Below, one piece after another: positions 1-10,870 of a stretch of DNA of 38,966 nucleotides. The notes beneath the pieces are model-generated. The model was given only the letters and a program-made list of their open reading frames with translations, was not told where the DNA came from and searched no databases. The translations under genes and the position numbers were made by a program. Location: contig JBOZIK010000001.1 of the NCBI GenBank assembly GCA_051453625.1, forward strand, positions 13,321,235 to 13,360,200, given 5' to 3'. Source of the DNA: Welwitschia mirabilis. Taxonomy: Eukaryota; Gnetophyta; Gnetopsida; Welwitschiales. How positions within the stretch are numbered: the first letter of the stretch is position 1; the number at the start of each line of letters is the position of its first letter.

Positions 1-170
1 GGGAGAGGGGGCGGGTTTGAGAACTTTTGTGGGGAAGGGAGGGTTGAGAACTTTGGGTGGAGTTTAAGGGATTCTATTGTGGGGTAGGGGGTCGGGGGTG
101 GGGTGGGGTTCAAAACTCTTAAGGGAGGTGGTTGGGAACTTGAAAATTTACTCTTGCTAGGGGGTAGAGT
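1..170. repeat. G-rich tract with short degenerate repeat
   Basis: The first 170 bases are unlike the AT-rich remainder: many runs of 3 to 6 G, and the phrase GAGAACTTT followed by a G-rich block occurs twice at about 20-50 in a roughly 27-base period. It could be the outer part of an LTR that continues left of the window. No coding potential was seen. Confidence 0.5.
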
Positions 171-1568
171 CAAGAACATAGAGAAAGAGAGATAGAAAGA
201 CATCAAATGATTTAAAAAGTTACCCTAGCTATTTATATTAGTAAAGAGAAATTTCCGAAAAAAGAAAAATCCGCAGAGTATGTATTTTTAGAGATGGACA
301 AAGTAAGATTTTCCATTAAATCACAATACACAACACTATATAAAATGCATCATATGTTTGAAATTTTTCTGGAATTAAGTCTACAAGTATAGGGCATCAC
401 AACATTGGCCCATAGAATAATTTCTTTCAGTCAATTATACAAAACATTATGCTTACAACATTTGATATTACAAGGCCTCAAAAATTAAGGGAGAAGACAA
501 CAATTTCTTGTCCAAATTTTTACCACCACCACTTGACGGCCAAATTTCTATATAGCTCCTATATTTGTGACAAAAGTGATATGGATGAGAACTATTAAAA
601 ACACAGTTCTTAGGATGACCTAGGTGAGGGAAGAGGATTTCAACAAGGCCTAGAAGTATTTAAAACTAAACAAAAGGAGGAAAACCTAAAATTGCAGAAT
701 GAGAAGGCGATCATTTTGATTACCTTAAATTTATGTTTAATAAATTCACAGTTATAGCAACAAAGATTTGCCCTAACTAAGAGGGACTTCATTCATTTTT
801 ATGCATTTTCCCCTACTCTCCTGGTACTTCACTTCCATGGCCATGGAAGCCTAACAAAGGGTTCCCCTTTGAAGTTCACATCATCTGGTTACTCTGGCCA
901 AATTTTTAATTTTACTATTTAACAAGTAGAGCACAAACCTCAGCTTTACTTTAGGGCCTAAGGAAAATTGGCCTAAATTTTTTAGTTTTGGAAATCAATA
1001 ATTAAAAATTGAGAAGACAAGAAGTTTCAGAAATAACAATAAGTTGAAAACAAGAAAAAATTGAAGAAAATAACTCGAAATTTTGGAAGAATAGAACATT
1101 TCAGCATTGCAAAGAGGACTAACCACCACTTAAAAAGCAAAAGGAGCCTGAACGATACCTAAGAGGCAGAAAAAGTGCAGATTTTGAAGTCTTCTCTTTG
1201 AGTTGCAGGGTCAAAAAGTTGAAAATCTTGAGAAGAAATGAAAAAGAGATAAAGCCTTCAAGTTTCATCCTATGTATAGAAAGAGTTGATGAGGTGTCAA
1301 CTTTTCAAGTAATCACTTGGCTTTTTTCTAAACCCCCTGTTTCACACTTGGCCTTTTGAGAAAAATAATTTAAAAAAAATTTCTTTCAACAGAAAAGCAA
1401 GGAATGATTTTAACTAAGCACTTAAAGATTTAGCAACTTTAAAATAAATAATCTTTTCTAGAAATTAACCATCTATCTTATTATTTAATAACCTTAAAAC
1501 TCTTTTTTTGTGCAATTAATTTGTATTAAAATAATTCTTTCTTGGTAGTGAGAATGTGGACGTGATAA
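171..1568 (-). repeat. Putative 3' LTR of a minus-strand Ty3/gypsy element
   Basis: This non-coding stretch lies directly downstream (minus sense) of a gypsy integrase tail and a polypurine tract, so position argues that it is the 3' LTR of that element. No second LTR is visible for comparison and the expected TG start is not preserved, so the call is positional. It contains an 18-base perfect palindrome at 832-849. Nothing else was recognised. Confidence 0.35.
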
Positions 1569-1581
1569 TTCTTTCCTCCTT
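1569..1581 (-). other. Polypurine tract of gypsy relic
   Basis: On the minus strand this reads AAGGAGGAAAGAA, immediately after the end of the integrase tail. That is the expected place for the plus-strand primer of a Ty3/gypsy element of the Tekay/Del type, whose pol commonly ends in a similar purine-rich run. Confidence 0.5.
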
Positions 1582-2049
1582 AAGAAGTTTCCTCTTGGAA
1601 ACTTGCAAAAAGTTATAAGTTTCTATTGTAAAATTTCTATTTTAGATTTCCAAGTTGCTTTTGTTTTAATTTAACATACCCATTGCAGTTTATGTAGCTA
1701 AATTTTCCTCCCTCTGAGTTCAACTTACTTTTTCTCTAGAATTCTAATTGGTTGAGACTCAAATGTATAATCAAGCTGAATATTTAATTCTTACATAGGA
1801 ATTATTTTTGTTACATCAGACTTATAGTTCCTTAATAATGAAATATGAAAGACATTATGAAGTGCTGATAATTATAGTGCTAAAGCTAGCTTATAAGCCA
1901 TAAGATCAACCTTTCTTATTATTTGAAATGGTCTTATAAATCTTTGTGCTAACTTACCCTTCTTGCCAAAATGTAATATGCCTTTAAAAGGAGATATCTT
2001 GAGGAAAACATGATCTCCTTCTTGAAATTCCATATGCCTTCTCTTCTTG
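1582..2049 (-). pseudogene. Ty3/gypsy integrase C-terminus with chromodomain-like tail (Tekay/Del-type), truncated
   Basis: Minus-strand translation starts abruptly at 2049 and resembles the C-terminal DNA-binding part of chromovirus integrases. It contains an EFQEGDHVFLKISPFKG block, then FGKKGKLAQRFIRPF, then a VFHISLLRNY block, and later a chromodomain-like QWV...ATW segment followed by a purine-rich end. In an intact element this domain helps bind DNA and steer integration. Several in-frame stops are present (TAA, TAG), mostly where Gln or similar codons are expected. The N-terminal and catalytic integrase domains are missing because a CACTA terminus abuts at 2050. Family-level identification is firm; assignment to Tekay/Del rather than another chromovirus lineage is from memory of the motif pattern. 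Confidence 0.75.
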
Positions 2050-2345
2050 CACTACAAGAAATATAGGCCTTTTAAAATGCCTTAAAAGCTTTTATGGCGT
2101 TTCTTCACAAAACACCTTAAAAAGCATTACCTTAAAAGCCTACATCCTTTTAAGGCATTTCTAAGGCATTTAATAAAAAAGCCTTAAAATGTCTTTTAAG
2201 GAGTTTTCCCAAGAAATGCCTTAAAAGGCTTTTGAGGCCTTTTTTTTGTTGTGTAAGAAATGCTTCGAAAGGATTTGAGGCCTTTTTTTTTAGAAATACC
2301 TCAAAAGGCTTTTGAGGCATTTTACTAAATAAACGCCTCCAAAGG
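2050..2345. mobile_element. CACTA (En/Spm) transposon terminus with subterminal repeats
   Basis: CACTACAAGAAA at 2050-2061 is the canonical terminal inverted repeat of plant CACTA transposons. It is followed to about 2345 by a dense array of degenerate subterminal motifs of the form GCCTTTTAAGGC, CCTTAAAAGGC and TTTTGAGGC in both orientations, the usual transposase-binding architecture. The expected 3-base target duplication on the left would be TTG (2047-2049). I did not find a matching inverted terminus (TTTCTTGTAGTG) in the window, so the element is truncated or its other end is too diverged. It interrupts a gypsy integrase relic. No transposase is visible. Confidence 0.75.
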
Positions 2346-4783
2346 TACAAATTTGAGAATTACCACACAGAAGTAATAGAATGAAACAGAATCCAATAAG
2401 ATGATGGTTTTTTGTGGAAAGTCGAGTAGCTCTACCCGTAATAGAATAGGTTATTAACTTAATGTGTGAATACAATTACTATAAGGTAATTTTGAAAAGA
2501 GAAGGAGAAATGGAAAATAGGCTTGACTAAAACATCAAATGCCAAGAAAATAATAATTTCTCTTAATGATAAGAACTCAACTGTATTACTAATCATTACT
2601 ACCTAATGAAATAAGTGTACATAACAACAATTGTAACTTGTATATTCAATGTGTAATACTCACTAACTTCTTTTTACTATAACATTTTTGAAGTGGGATT
2701 CTAACTAGTCATACAATACAAGCAATAAAATACTTTAAAAAGCTTTAAATAATATTTAACAACCCTCTAACAAGCACACAAGCAAAAACTTATCAACATG
2801 ATTCAAGCATGATATTCTCTCATCTTTAAAGAATCACTTTTTCTAGTCAGTTTAAAAGGAAATTTTCCAACTATACATAAAGCCTCTGTACAAGACATAG
2901 AATCCCCAAGAGATGACCTAAAAGATTCAATATTGAAAGGAAATTACAATACTTGTTAAAACATCTCCTATCCTTGTGGCTTTACTGCTCCCCAACTGAA
3001 TTTGAAACCCACTACACAAGTTTAAATCTATAATTATCCAATATTCTCATGTGATTTTTCCTTCATTCAAACCATAAGACTAAATCCACTGCTATTCATC
3101 ATAAACATTTATAACTACCTCAAAAACTATACTACCATACAAATGGAATTCCATTTGGAAGCATGCAATCAATTCTACACTCCTACAACATATTAAATAA
3201 TAGAAATGTACCATATACTACTATGATTTGGAAGAGAGAAAATAGACTATTCAAGAAACATCCAAGATCAAACATACAAAACCAACCATAATATCCAAAG
3301 TGGCCCATACAAAACACAACCACCTTCATGAAGAAGCAAAACAACAATGAAACCATTCCTCTAAAATTAAAAATGAAATACCTAACTACATCCTATTAAA
3401 CTACTCTTAAAAGAACCTAAAGACAATAGAAAGTCCAATAGAAAAATCAAGAAACATCCTATTTCAAGATAAAAACAAATGACAAGGAAAAACAAAAATC
3501 GTGAAAATATTCTAAAAACTAAACTTAGAAAGATAAATTTAGAACATCAATATGTCACTTTTATTTGTGTAAGAAAACTTGAATTGTGCTTTTAAATACC
3601 TAATAGTGGAGGTTTCTAGCATCGTTTCACTATAATCTCCAAGTAGGCTTTGAGAAAGTAGTCATAATATCTTGAGTTCATTATGTCAAATAAGGCCTCA
3701 ACATAAGACTCTTAATAAAGAACTACATGTTCATTTCAACATAGAATTCAACATTCTTGAAATGCACTTATCTTTCACCATGTCCTAAGCACCTTCCTGT
3801 GCGATTAAATGCAAGCCTTTCACAATGGTATTAGATTTTGATTAGAAGATTGATGCCATAATGTGAAATACAGCATTTTTTCCATGTTTCATGATTAATG
3901 TTTCCCTACTTGTTTTCTTAGAATCCTTTTGTCAAAAATAGCTGAGTTGAATTCAAGGATAACATACCTAGTAGAAAAAGCAAATAGAATGACTCATTAG
4001 ACTGCGTAACTGTAGATGTTGTGAGCATGGTAAAATATGAGATGTTCATAGGAAAATGAAAGAATGATTTCAAATTTAGTTTTAATAGAAACCAAATAAA
4101 GCATGACCATGCTTAACTACAAAAATAAAAATGCTAAAATGATACTAGTCATAATCAGACTAATAGTGGCAACTACTGAAAATCTTGACCTGGGAAATGT
4201 AGTAACAGTATGATCCTAGTTTATGTCTAAAGTATATAAAATAATAGCTTCTGCTTGCACAAACTAGTAAAATGATTTAGTTTGAACTAAAGGCCAAAAT
4301 AACTCGAAACTAATAGTTGAAATTTGTATAACTAAAAACAAAAGTTTGATTTTAAGAAGTACATTCTTAATACATAAACAAATTATTAAAACCCTAGGGG
4401 CTTGAGAAAATTAACTGCATAATGAAATTATTAGAAGCTGTAATACTTAGTTATATAAATTTGATTTTATAAGGGTTAGTTTTGTATTTTCTAAGTTGAA
4501 AATTTAGACATGAAATATAAGGCTATTTTTGAAATAGCCAAGTTTGTAAAGTCCATTTCATAGGTCAAACTATTAATTTAGTTGCTATAGTCAAGTGGAG
4601 CATGTCAGATTCTGTCTTGACTTTAAAATTAGAGGTCATTTGCTGAATTTTACAAAGCAGTGAAGAAGGTATGCTCAAATTAGTTAAGGCATCTTTTTAT
4701 GTAGCTTTTGAAAATAGAATCTTGTAATAATTAGTTCTTAAGTTAGAACATTATGAAATGTCTAATATATATTTTCTAAGTTT
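2346..4783. other. AT-rich DNA, nothing recognised
   Basis: No long ORF, LTR or recognisable domain was seen on either strand. It may be the remainder of a non-autonomous CACTA element or older repeats. A small perfect stem-loop (GGCTATTT, loop TTG, AAATAGCC) lies at 4521-4539. Confidence 0.5.
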
Positions 4784-4872
4784 NNNNNNNNNNNNNNNNN
4801 NNNNNNNNNNNNNNNNNNNNNNNNNNNNNNNNNNNNNNNNNNNNNNNNNNNNNNNNNNNNNNNNNNNNNNNN
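4784..4872. other. Run of N (89 bases)
   Basis: Unsequenced or masked bases. Confidence 0.99.
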
Positions 4873-4959
4873 ACTTTTCTAGAGGATATTTTGCTTTCAA
4901 TCTCTCTTCCTATTTCCATTGTTATGGTGTTTGTAAGTGAAGCATTGATCTTGGTGCTT

Positions 4960-5305
4960 TTATCGTGTTAGCTCTGCATGACCCTGAGGGTGATAAGTGA
5001 GAGGACGTCTTACAAAGAAGGGTCATCTAGATGGACAATTGTTTGCACAGAGATGGTAAAAAAAATCAAGAGAGATTCTCAGCATTTTGGTAAACTCTCA
5101 TGAGGACCTCGAATCTCCATTTCCCTCTTCTCTTTGACATAGAGAGAAACAATTAACTTCCTTTTTCAACTACCAAGTGGATCAATGACATGCTTTCATA
5201 AAAACCATCCATTGTGACCTAGCTGAATTTTTGATCCATCAAGAACTAGAAGATAGTTTCTGACTACTTTTAGTTTGGCCAAATCAAAGATACTCTTAAC
5301 TTTAG
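4960..5305 (-). pseudogene. Weak coding relic of unknown function
   Basis: On the minus strand one frame from about 5305 down to 4960 reads like protein, interrupted only by four stops (three TGA, one TAA). Visible pieces include LLVLDGSKIQLGHNGWF, KHVIDPLG, LYVKEKREMEIRGPHE and TIVHLDDPSL. The TGA stops could come from TGG or CGA codons. I do not recognise the family; a decayed host gene exon or transposon ORF are both possible. The rest of 4873-5520 holds nothing recognisable. Confidence is low because composition here is less AT-rich and chance open frames are easier. Confidence 0.25.
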
Positions 5306-5520
5306 ATAACAATTGAATTAACCATAAATGAAGAATTTGGGACCTCTAAGATTTGTAGGACTCTCGTCAAGAAAATATATTTCCCTCTGATGTAGGAAAA
5401 TTTAGCATTAGGAAAAATGAATAGTCCAAGTTTTAGACTATGCAATAGAAATCTTGATACTAAATCATATTGGGAAAGAAAAGATAACATCACGAAAAAG
5501 AAGAGACTTTGAAAAGCAAA

Positions 5521-6276
5521 NNNNNNNNNNNNNNNNNNNNNNNNNNNNNNNNNNNNNNNNNNNNNNNNNNNNNNNNNNNNNNNNNNNNNNNNNNNNNNNN
5601 NNNNNNNNNNNNNNNNNNNNNNNNNNNNNNNNNNNNNNNNNNNNNNNNNNNNNNNNNNNNNNNNNNNNNNNNNNNNNNNNNNNNNNNNNNNNNNNNNNNN
5701 NNNNNNNNNNNNNNNNNNNNNNNNNNNNNNNNNNNNNNNNNNNNNNNNNNNNNNNNNNNNNNNNNNNNNNNNNNNNNNNNNNNNNNNNNNNNNNNNNNNN
5801 NNNNNNNNNNNNNNNNNNNNNNNNNNNNNNNNNNNNNNNNNNNNNNNNNNNNNNNNNNNNNNNNNNNNNNNNNNNNNNNNNNNNNNNNNNNNNNNNNNNN
5901 NNNNNNNNNNNNNNNNNNNNNNNNNNNNNNNNNNNNNNNNNNNNNNNNNNNNNNNNNNNNNNNNNNNNNNNNNNNNNNNNNNNNNNNNNNNNNNNNNNNN
6001 NNNNNNNNNNNNNNNNNNNNNNNNNNNNNNNNNNNNNNNNNNNNNNNNNNNNNNNNNNNNNNNNNNNNNNNNNNNNNNNNNNNNNNNNNNNNNNNNNNNN
6101 NNNNNNNNNNNNNNNNNNNNNNNNNNNNNNNNNNNNNNNNNNNNNNNNNNNNNNNNNNNNNNNNNNNNNNNNNNNNNNNNNNNNNNNNNNNNNNNNNNNN
6201 NNNNNNNNNNNNNNNNNNNNNNNNNNNNNNNNNNNNNNNNNNNNNNNNNNNNNNNNNNNNNNNNNNNNNNNNNNNN
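5521..6276. other. Run of N (756 bases)
   Basis: Unsequenced or masked bases. The missing first part (roughly 360 bases) of the gypsy LTR that emerges at 6277 must lie inside. Confidence 0.99.
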
Positions 6277-6793
6277 CCTTGACATGTAGGATGATGAATG
6301 CAATGCTTAATCCATTATTCCCTTGGTTATTTCCATGATAGATAGGATAACACTTGTAACTGTCACCTGATCTTTGTTCAATTCATCCATATCTTTCTTG
6401 TAATTAAGTGCATTTTGTAGTTCCTTTTGTGTGATGATTTCTCTTCTTAGTCCTATAAATAAGGACCCCCTTTGACTCCCCTCTCCATCTTTGATGCATA
6501 AAACAATCTTGTGATAGGAGATCAAAGGATGAGAGATCCATCTTGTGAGTTACAAAAAGACGTTTCCTTGATGAAGGGTTGTACATCCTCCATTGAGTCC
6601 CGACTGTTTTGTAACCCAGATGCTAGTTCTATCTTAATACAAAACTCTATTTTCATTATGCATTTAATTGTTTTATATTTCCCTTCTGGTTTATGTTATC
6701 CTTGATCTAGTAACAGTTTCATTAATGATATAGGACTTAAGAGCAATCTTTGTTAAGGTTGAAGAAAGTAGTTTTAGATTTAGTCGCATTTGC
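6277..6793 (+). repeat. Gypsy C-family LTR fragment (solo or truncated)
   Basis: This stretch aligns by eye, almost base for base, with 18419-18947 of the element C 5' LTR. Shared blocks include CCTATAAATAA followed by CCCCCTTT, then GAGATCAAAGG, CATCCTCCATTGAG and TTTTGTAACC. Homology begins inside the N run and fades near 6793 without the LTR's last ~200 bases or a primer site. A TATA box (TATAAATA) is at 6454-6461. It is most simply a truncated solo LTR. Confidence 0.85.
6454..6461 (+). promoter_or_regulatory. LTR TATA box
   Basis: TATAAATA in the block conserved between three LTR copies (also at 18596 and 25652), in the position expected for the U3 promoter. Confidence 0.6.
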
Positions 6794-8466
6794 TAGCTTG
6801 TTGGGGTCTTTATCTTCTGATATATTCATCAACATTTTAATGTATGATCTTGATTTCTTCTTTGCTTTTGAAGCATATTTTACAATATCTAATAAAACAA
6901 CACATATACCTAAGCATGAGTTGAAAGTTCATATTTGCTTTGCATGTCCATAAAATCATTCTATTAAGAACATTGAACTCATCATCATTTCCTGTAGGAT
7001 TATATATTTTTTTGTTGTTTTCTTATTACATAAGTTTAATTTATAAGGTTATGACTTTTATGATATTTAACCCTAAATTAATAAAACATTAGCATGTATT
7101 ATATGGAGATATTTTTTATCTTAAAATAATAATATTATGTTAGTATTATTAGAGTTCTCTATCATTTCATCTTCTCAAGGATGCTTCTGGCTTACAAACT
7201 ATGTCTCTTTTTATACTATTTAATAGAGTTATATAACTTAACCTAGAGCTATATGTTCTAGATCCTCCTTTTGTAAGCAACATAGATGAAGATTCATGTA
7301 TGCCTTTGATTGTACAAATAAAAAGTTATTAAAGTGAAAAAATGCATAATCAATAGCTAAATACCTAATAAAGAATATATAGCTTTTACATATGTTTTTG
7401 GGTCTACCATGCTCATGAAATTTACTATTCCTTGCATTTGTGATGGAATCAAAAATTTCTTTGTGTTTTCCACTACTAAATCATCATGTTAATCAAGTTA
7501 TTTCATGTTTGTTGATTGTTTTATCCAAAAAACTTTGTGTACATGTGAAGGGAATTTGTTTTACCACTTAAATCTTGTTAAGTAGTTAGCAACATTGGAT
7601 TTCTTAATGATAATAACTTTTTTAAGTTTTCTTTATGGCAATCATATAAGTACTCTAGAATAATTTGTGTTTTGTCAATGATACTTTGCATTCTCCATCT
7701 GATAACTCTATCTCGATGTGGTGATTGTTTATTGGGTATGATTTTAGTAAAAATAGGGATTGGCTCTTTACATGAATTTTCTATAACTTAAATCATGTTA
7801 TTAGGGATTGGTCTTCTAACAAGAAGAAACAATAAAATATTAAAAAATTATTAAATAGTAAAAAAAAGAATAAAAGAGAAAAATAACATGACAGACTAGA
7901 AGAAAACAAATTTCAATTTCTTAGTGTTTTATCTGTTTTCTAAATTATAGTTTCTTCAAATGTTGCAAGTAACAAATAGGGAAATAAAACATTTAATGAT
8001 GAATATGGTAAATATACCATGTAATGGAGAATAAAGTAGAAAGGATAAAACTGATATGGCTCAAGAGCTTAAAGAAATATGAAGAGGTGATAGAAGAAAT
8101 GCTCTAAGGATGGTGAAATACATTAGTTGGATCGATATGAATTTTTGCCTTTACAAGTCTCATATATTTTTCCTCACCAAAATATTTCACTTCTCACCTT
8201 TCATTCTCTTCCACCAACGCAGTCCCGGGCCATCACCTAAATCTAAATCCAAGTGCTTAATTTTGCAAGCCATTATAATGCCTCATATCTTGATAACTCT
8301 GCCATGGAGAGCCCAAAAGAAATTTTTGCCCCTTGCTTTGTTGTCAAGAAATCTCCCTTGGTGTTAATGAGTAGTATGTCATACATCCTAGTTGCTAATG
8401 ATACCACTTAGACAATGGCCAATTGGAAAGCCATGTACATTACTAACGTTGGTGATGGTGGATATT
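6794..8466. other. AT-rich DNA with a possible small host-gene relic
   Basis: No transposon domain was recognised. Near the right end (8300-8466) two frames read briefly like protein, and one of them (ATG at 8398) stays open across the copia A insertion site into 13036-13185. An 85-codon ORF at 8110-8367 has no recognisable features. Confidence 0.4.
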
Positions 8467-8825
8467 CATTGAAGAATAATTCAAAGTCTAACTTGTTTTA
8501 AGGACTATTAATAGAATCCTCTCTTTACGTTTAATTAGCCATTAGTGGGTCAGTTACTAAAAAGAAGAAAAACTATTATTGAGTTAGTAGAGTTAGTGGG
8601 TTAGTTACTAAAAAGAAGGAAAAATATTATTGAGTTAGTATATTTAGTGGGTTAATTACTAAAAAAAGGAAAACTATTATTGAATTAGTAGAGTTAGTGG
8701 GTTAGTTACTAAAAATAAGAAGAATTGTTATTTCCTTTATATGCCTATAGAAGGCTCTCTAGTTGCATCAAATAATATAACTTCCTTTAGAGCATCCTTT
8801 TTTTTTCACTCTCTTATTTTTAAAA
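8467..8825 (+). repeat. 5' LTR of copia A (359 bp)
   Basis: Matches the 3' LTR at 12715-13032 along its length, from TTGAAGAATAATTCAAAG to the TTATTTTTAA end. It is 41 bases longer, mainly because it holds one more copy of an internal 51-base repeat. The TATA box seen in the 3' LTR (TATATAAGG) is altered here to TATAGAAGG at 8746. Confidence 0.9.
8549..8733 (+). repeat. 51-bp tandem repeat in 5' LTR (3 full units plus a partial)
   Basis: Units at 8549-8599, 8600-8650 and 8651-8700 and a partial unit from 8701. Each begins G(T)TAGTTACTAAAAA and ends AGAGTTAGTGG with small differences. The 3' LTR has two full units plus a partial. Confidence 0.9.
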
Positions 8826-8842
8826 TTTGATATCACAATAGG
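8826..8842 (+). other. Primer-binding site, initiator tRNA-Met type, degenerate
   Basis: TTTGATATCACAATAGG directly follows the LTR end. It resembles the plant copia consensus TTTGGTATCAGAGC, with G-to-A and other substitutions. Confidence 0.7.
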
Positions 8843-8903
8843 CTTGAGAGAGTGAGTAAAGTGTAAACACATGAGTTAAGTAATACACTAGAGAGGAAAT
8901 CCA

Positions 8904-9450
8904 ATGGCCAGCAATGACAATACAATGAGTGATGCACCACACATTCCCATCTTTAATGGAGAAGTCTATAAATTCTACACTATTTATATGAAATTTCTAC
9001 ACAAATCTCAAGATCTTTGGGATTTTATAGAAGATGGATTTACAAATCCTGATGAAGAGAGTAGGTTACAAGAGAATAAGAAGAAAGATGCTAAGGCTTT
9101 GGTAATCATTCAGCAGGCTATCCATGATAGTATTTTCTCAAGGATAGTAATGGTAACCACATTAAAGCAAGCTTGGTCATTTTGCAAAAGGAGTTTCAAG
9201 GTGATTCAAAAGTCATTATAGTAAGGATACAATCACTTTGGCGTGACCTTAAAACATTGCTCATGAAAAGTGGGGAATCAATTACTGATTTTTTCATTTG
9301 ATGAACTGATGGGTCTCTTCAAGCTCATGAGTCAAGAATTAATAAAGTACTTAAAAAGAATGAATAGAATGCATTTTAAATAAATCACCAAAACTAGAGA
9401 AGGTGAACATCTAGTAAGTACAGGCCATGGAAGAGGAGGATTTCAAGATC
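8904..9450 (+). pseudogene. Copia A gag (nucleocapsid precursor), frameshifted
   Basis: An ATG at 8904 opens a 105-codon frame beginning MASNDNTMSDAPHIPIFNGE, with YTIYMKFL and LWDFIEDGF blocks typical of the UBN2/DUF4219-type gag of plant copia elements. Gag forms the virus-like particle that packages the RNA. The frame breaks near 9215 and gag-like sequence resumes in another frame (GDSKVIIVRIQSLWRDL). It then continues with stops toward the zinc knuckle. An intact gag of this group would be two to three times longer, so what remains is a pseudogene. The start is well placed about 60 bases after the primer site. Confidence 0.85.
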
Positions 9451-9538
9451 ATGGTTATGGTAATGAGAGAGAAGTAAAGTTAGATATTAAGGATAAAGAA
9501 AGTCCAATGAGTGAAGAAATATTAGGAATGGAATTTAA

Positions 9539-10030
9539 TGTTATCATTACTAGAGATATGGATACATAAAGGCTGATTATTGGTACAAAGATTAAAAAGC
9601 AAATTTTATAGCAGAGAATGAAGAAGAAGATAGGCTTTTTGTGGCTCATTTTAAGAGTAACCATAAATTAGGTAACTTGTGGTTTATAGACAGCAGATGT
9701 TCAAATCACATGACATGCACAAAATTCATATTTCAAGAGCTTGATGAGATGCAAAAGATGATAGTGCAACTTGGAAATGACAAATAAATATAAGTTGAAG
9801 GGAAAGGTATGGTGGGAATTGAAAATAGCAATGGTAAACTCAAGTTTTTACATAATGTTTAATTTGTACCCTATTTAAGATATAATTTTTTAAGTGTTGG
9901 ACAACTAATAATTAGTGGATATTGTATACCATTTAATGATAATACTTGTATTATCAAAGACAAGCAATTAGGCCAAGTAATGATCAATATCGAGATGACC
10001 CAAAACAAAATGTTCCCATTGGATGTTTCT
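9539..10030 (+). pseudogene. Copia A zinc knuckle and aspartic protease, active site lost
   Basis: From 9539 a CCHC knuckle relic is visible (CYHY then RYGYIKADYW): some of the Cys and His ligands are replaced by Tyr. The protease follows. Its signature reads LWFIDSRCSNHMTC at 9680-9721, so the catalytic DSG triad is DSR (AGA at 9695-9697, a G-to-A change of the Gly codon). Downstream, EGKGMVGI, YLRYNFLSVGQL and related blocks match the usual flap and C-terminal region. Stops here include three TAA in positions where Gln is usual. The protease would process the polyprotein; this copy cannot. Confidence 0.85.
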
Positions 10031-10061
10031 AATATGGGATGTTTTGTTCTTACTGCTAGTG

Positions 10062-10870
10062 AAAAAAGATGACTCAAAGCTATGGCATTTGCGATATGGA
10101 CATATCAATGAAAAGGGTCTGAAATTGCTAAGTAATAAAGGTGTGGTTCTTGAACTTTCAAAAGTTGGCTCTATTGATTTATGTAAGGGGTGCTTCTATA
10201 AAAAACAAACTAGAAAGCCTTTTTCTTCTTTTGGAAAAGCTTGGAGAGCTTTAAAGTATCTTGAATTAATTCTTGAAGAGCTTTAAACTATCTTGAATTA
10301 ATTCATGCTAATTTATATGGACCTATGAAAACTAAGTCTTTTGATTGGAGTTATAATTTCTTGCTTTTTAATGATGATTATAATTGCATGAGCTATGTTT
10401 ATTTTCTAGAAAACAAGTCAAAAACTTTTGATAAGTTCAGGAACTTCAAAGCTAAGGTGGAGAAACCATTTAGATCTTTCATCAAATTACTTCATACTAA
10501 TATAGGTGAAGAATTCCTATCTAAAGAATTTAATCTTTTCTATGAAGAAAATGGTATTCATAGGGAGTTAGTAGCTCTTTACACGTTAGAGCAAAATGGC
10601 ATCATAGAGCGAAAGAATCAGACTATTCCAGAAACGGAAAAAAGTATGTTGCAAGAAAAGGAGCTTTCAAATCAATGTTGGGTGAAAGCTGTAGCAACAT
10701 CTATTTATTTGTTGAATATTTCTTCAATAAGGGCTCTCATAAATTAAACTCCATTCAAAGCTTAGTGTGGCAATAAACCATCTATAAGTCACTTAAGAGT
10801 CTTTGGATGTATTGCTTATGCTTTAGTAAATTCACAAGTTAGTTAAAAACATGACGAAAAATCTAAAAAT
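10062..10870 (+). pseudogene. Copia A pre-integrase zinc domain and integrase core
   Basis: The pre-integrase HHCC domain is clear (LWHLRYGHIN ... CKGCFYKKQTRKPF, 10078-10230). The integrase core follows with FLLFNDDYNCMSYVYFL, EEFLSKEFN, ENGIHREL and IERKNQT. The first catalytic Asp (expected in an IHTD-type motif) is Asn, AAT at 10310-10312. The second is Asn, AAT at 10499-10501. The Glu is kept, GAG at 10607-10609, exactly 35 residues after the second position, so the DD35E geometry survives although both Asp are lost. A 32-base tandem duplication at 10246-10304 shifts the frame between the two domains. Integrase would insert the cDNA; this one is dead. Confidence 0.92.
10246..10304 (+). 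repeat. 32-bp tandem duplication inside integrase
   Basis: GAGCTTTAAAGTATCTTGAA and following bases at 10246-10277 recur at 10278-10304 with one difference. The frames on either side (10023 ORF and 10325 ORF) coincide again if 32 bases are subtracted, so the duplication itself is the frameshift. Confidence 0.9.

Noticed and set aside
2150-2350. 66-codon minus-strand ORF rich in Lys, Leu and Phe
   Set aside because: Produced by the CACTA subterminal AAGGC/TTTTGAGG repeats, not a gene.
4521-4539. Perfect 8-bp stem-loop GGCTATTT / AAATAGCC as a terminator or small RNA
   Set aside because: Isolated short hairpin, no adjoining gene and no other support.
5302-6338. Long open frames of about 260-330 codons over the N run
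   Set aside because: Almost entirely N; openness is an artefact of unread bases. The same holds at 24364-25302 and 28668-29651.
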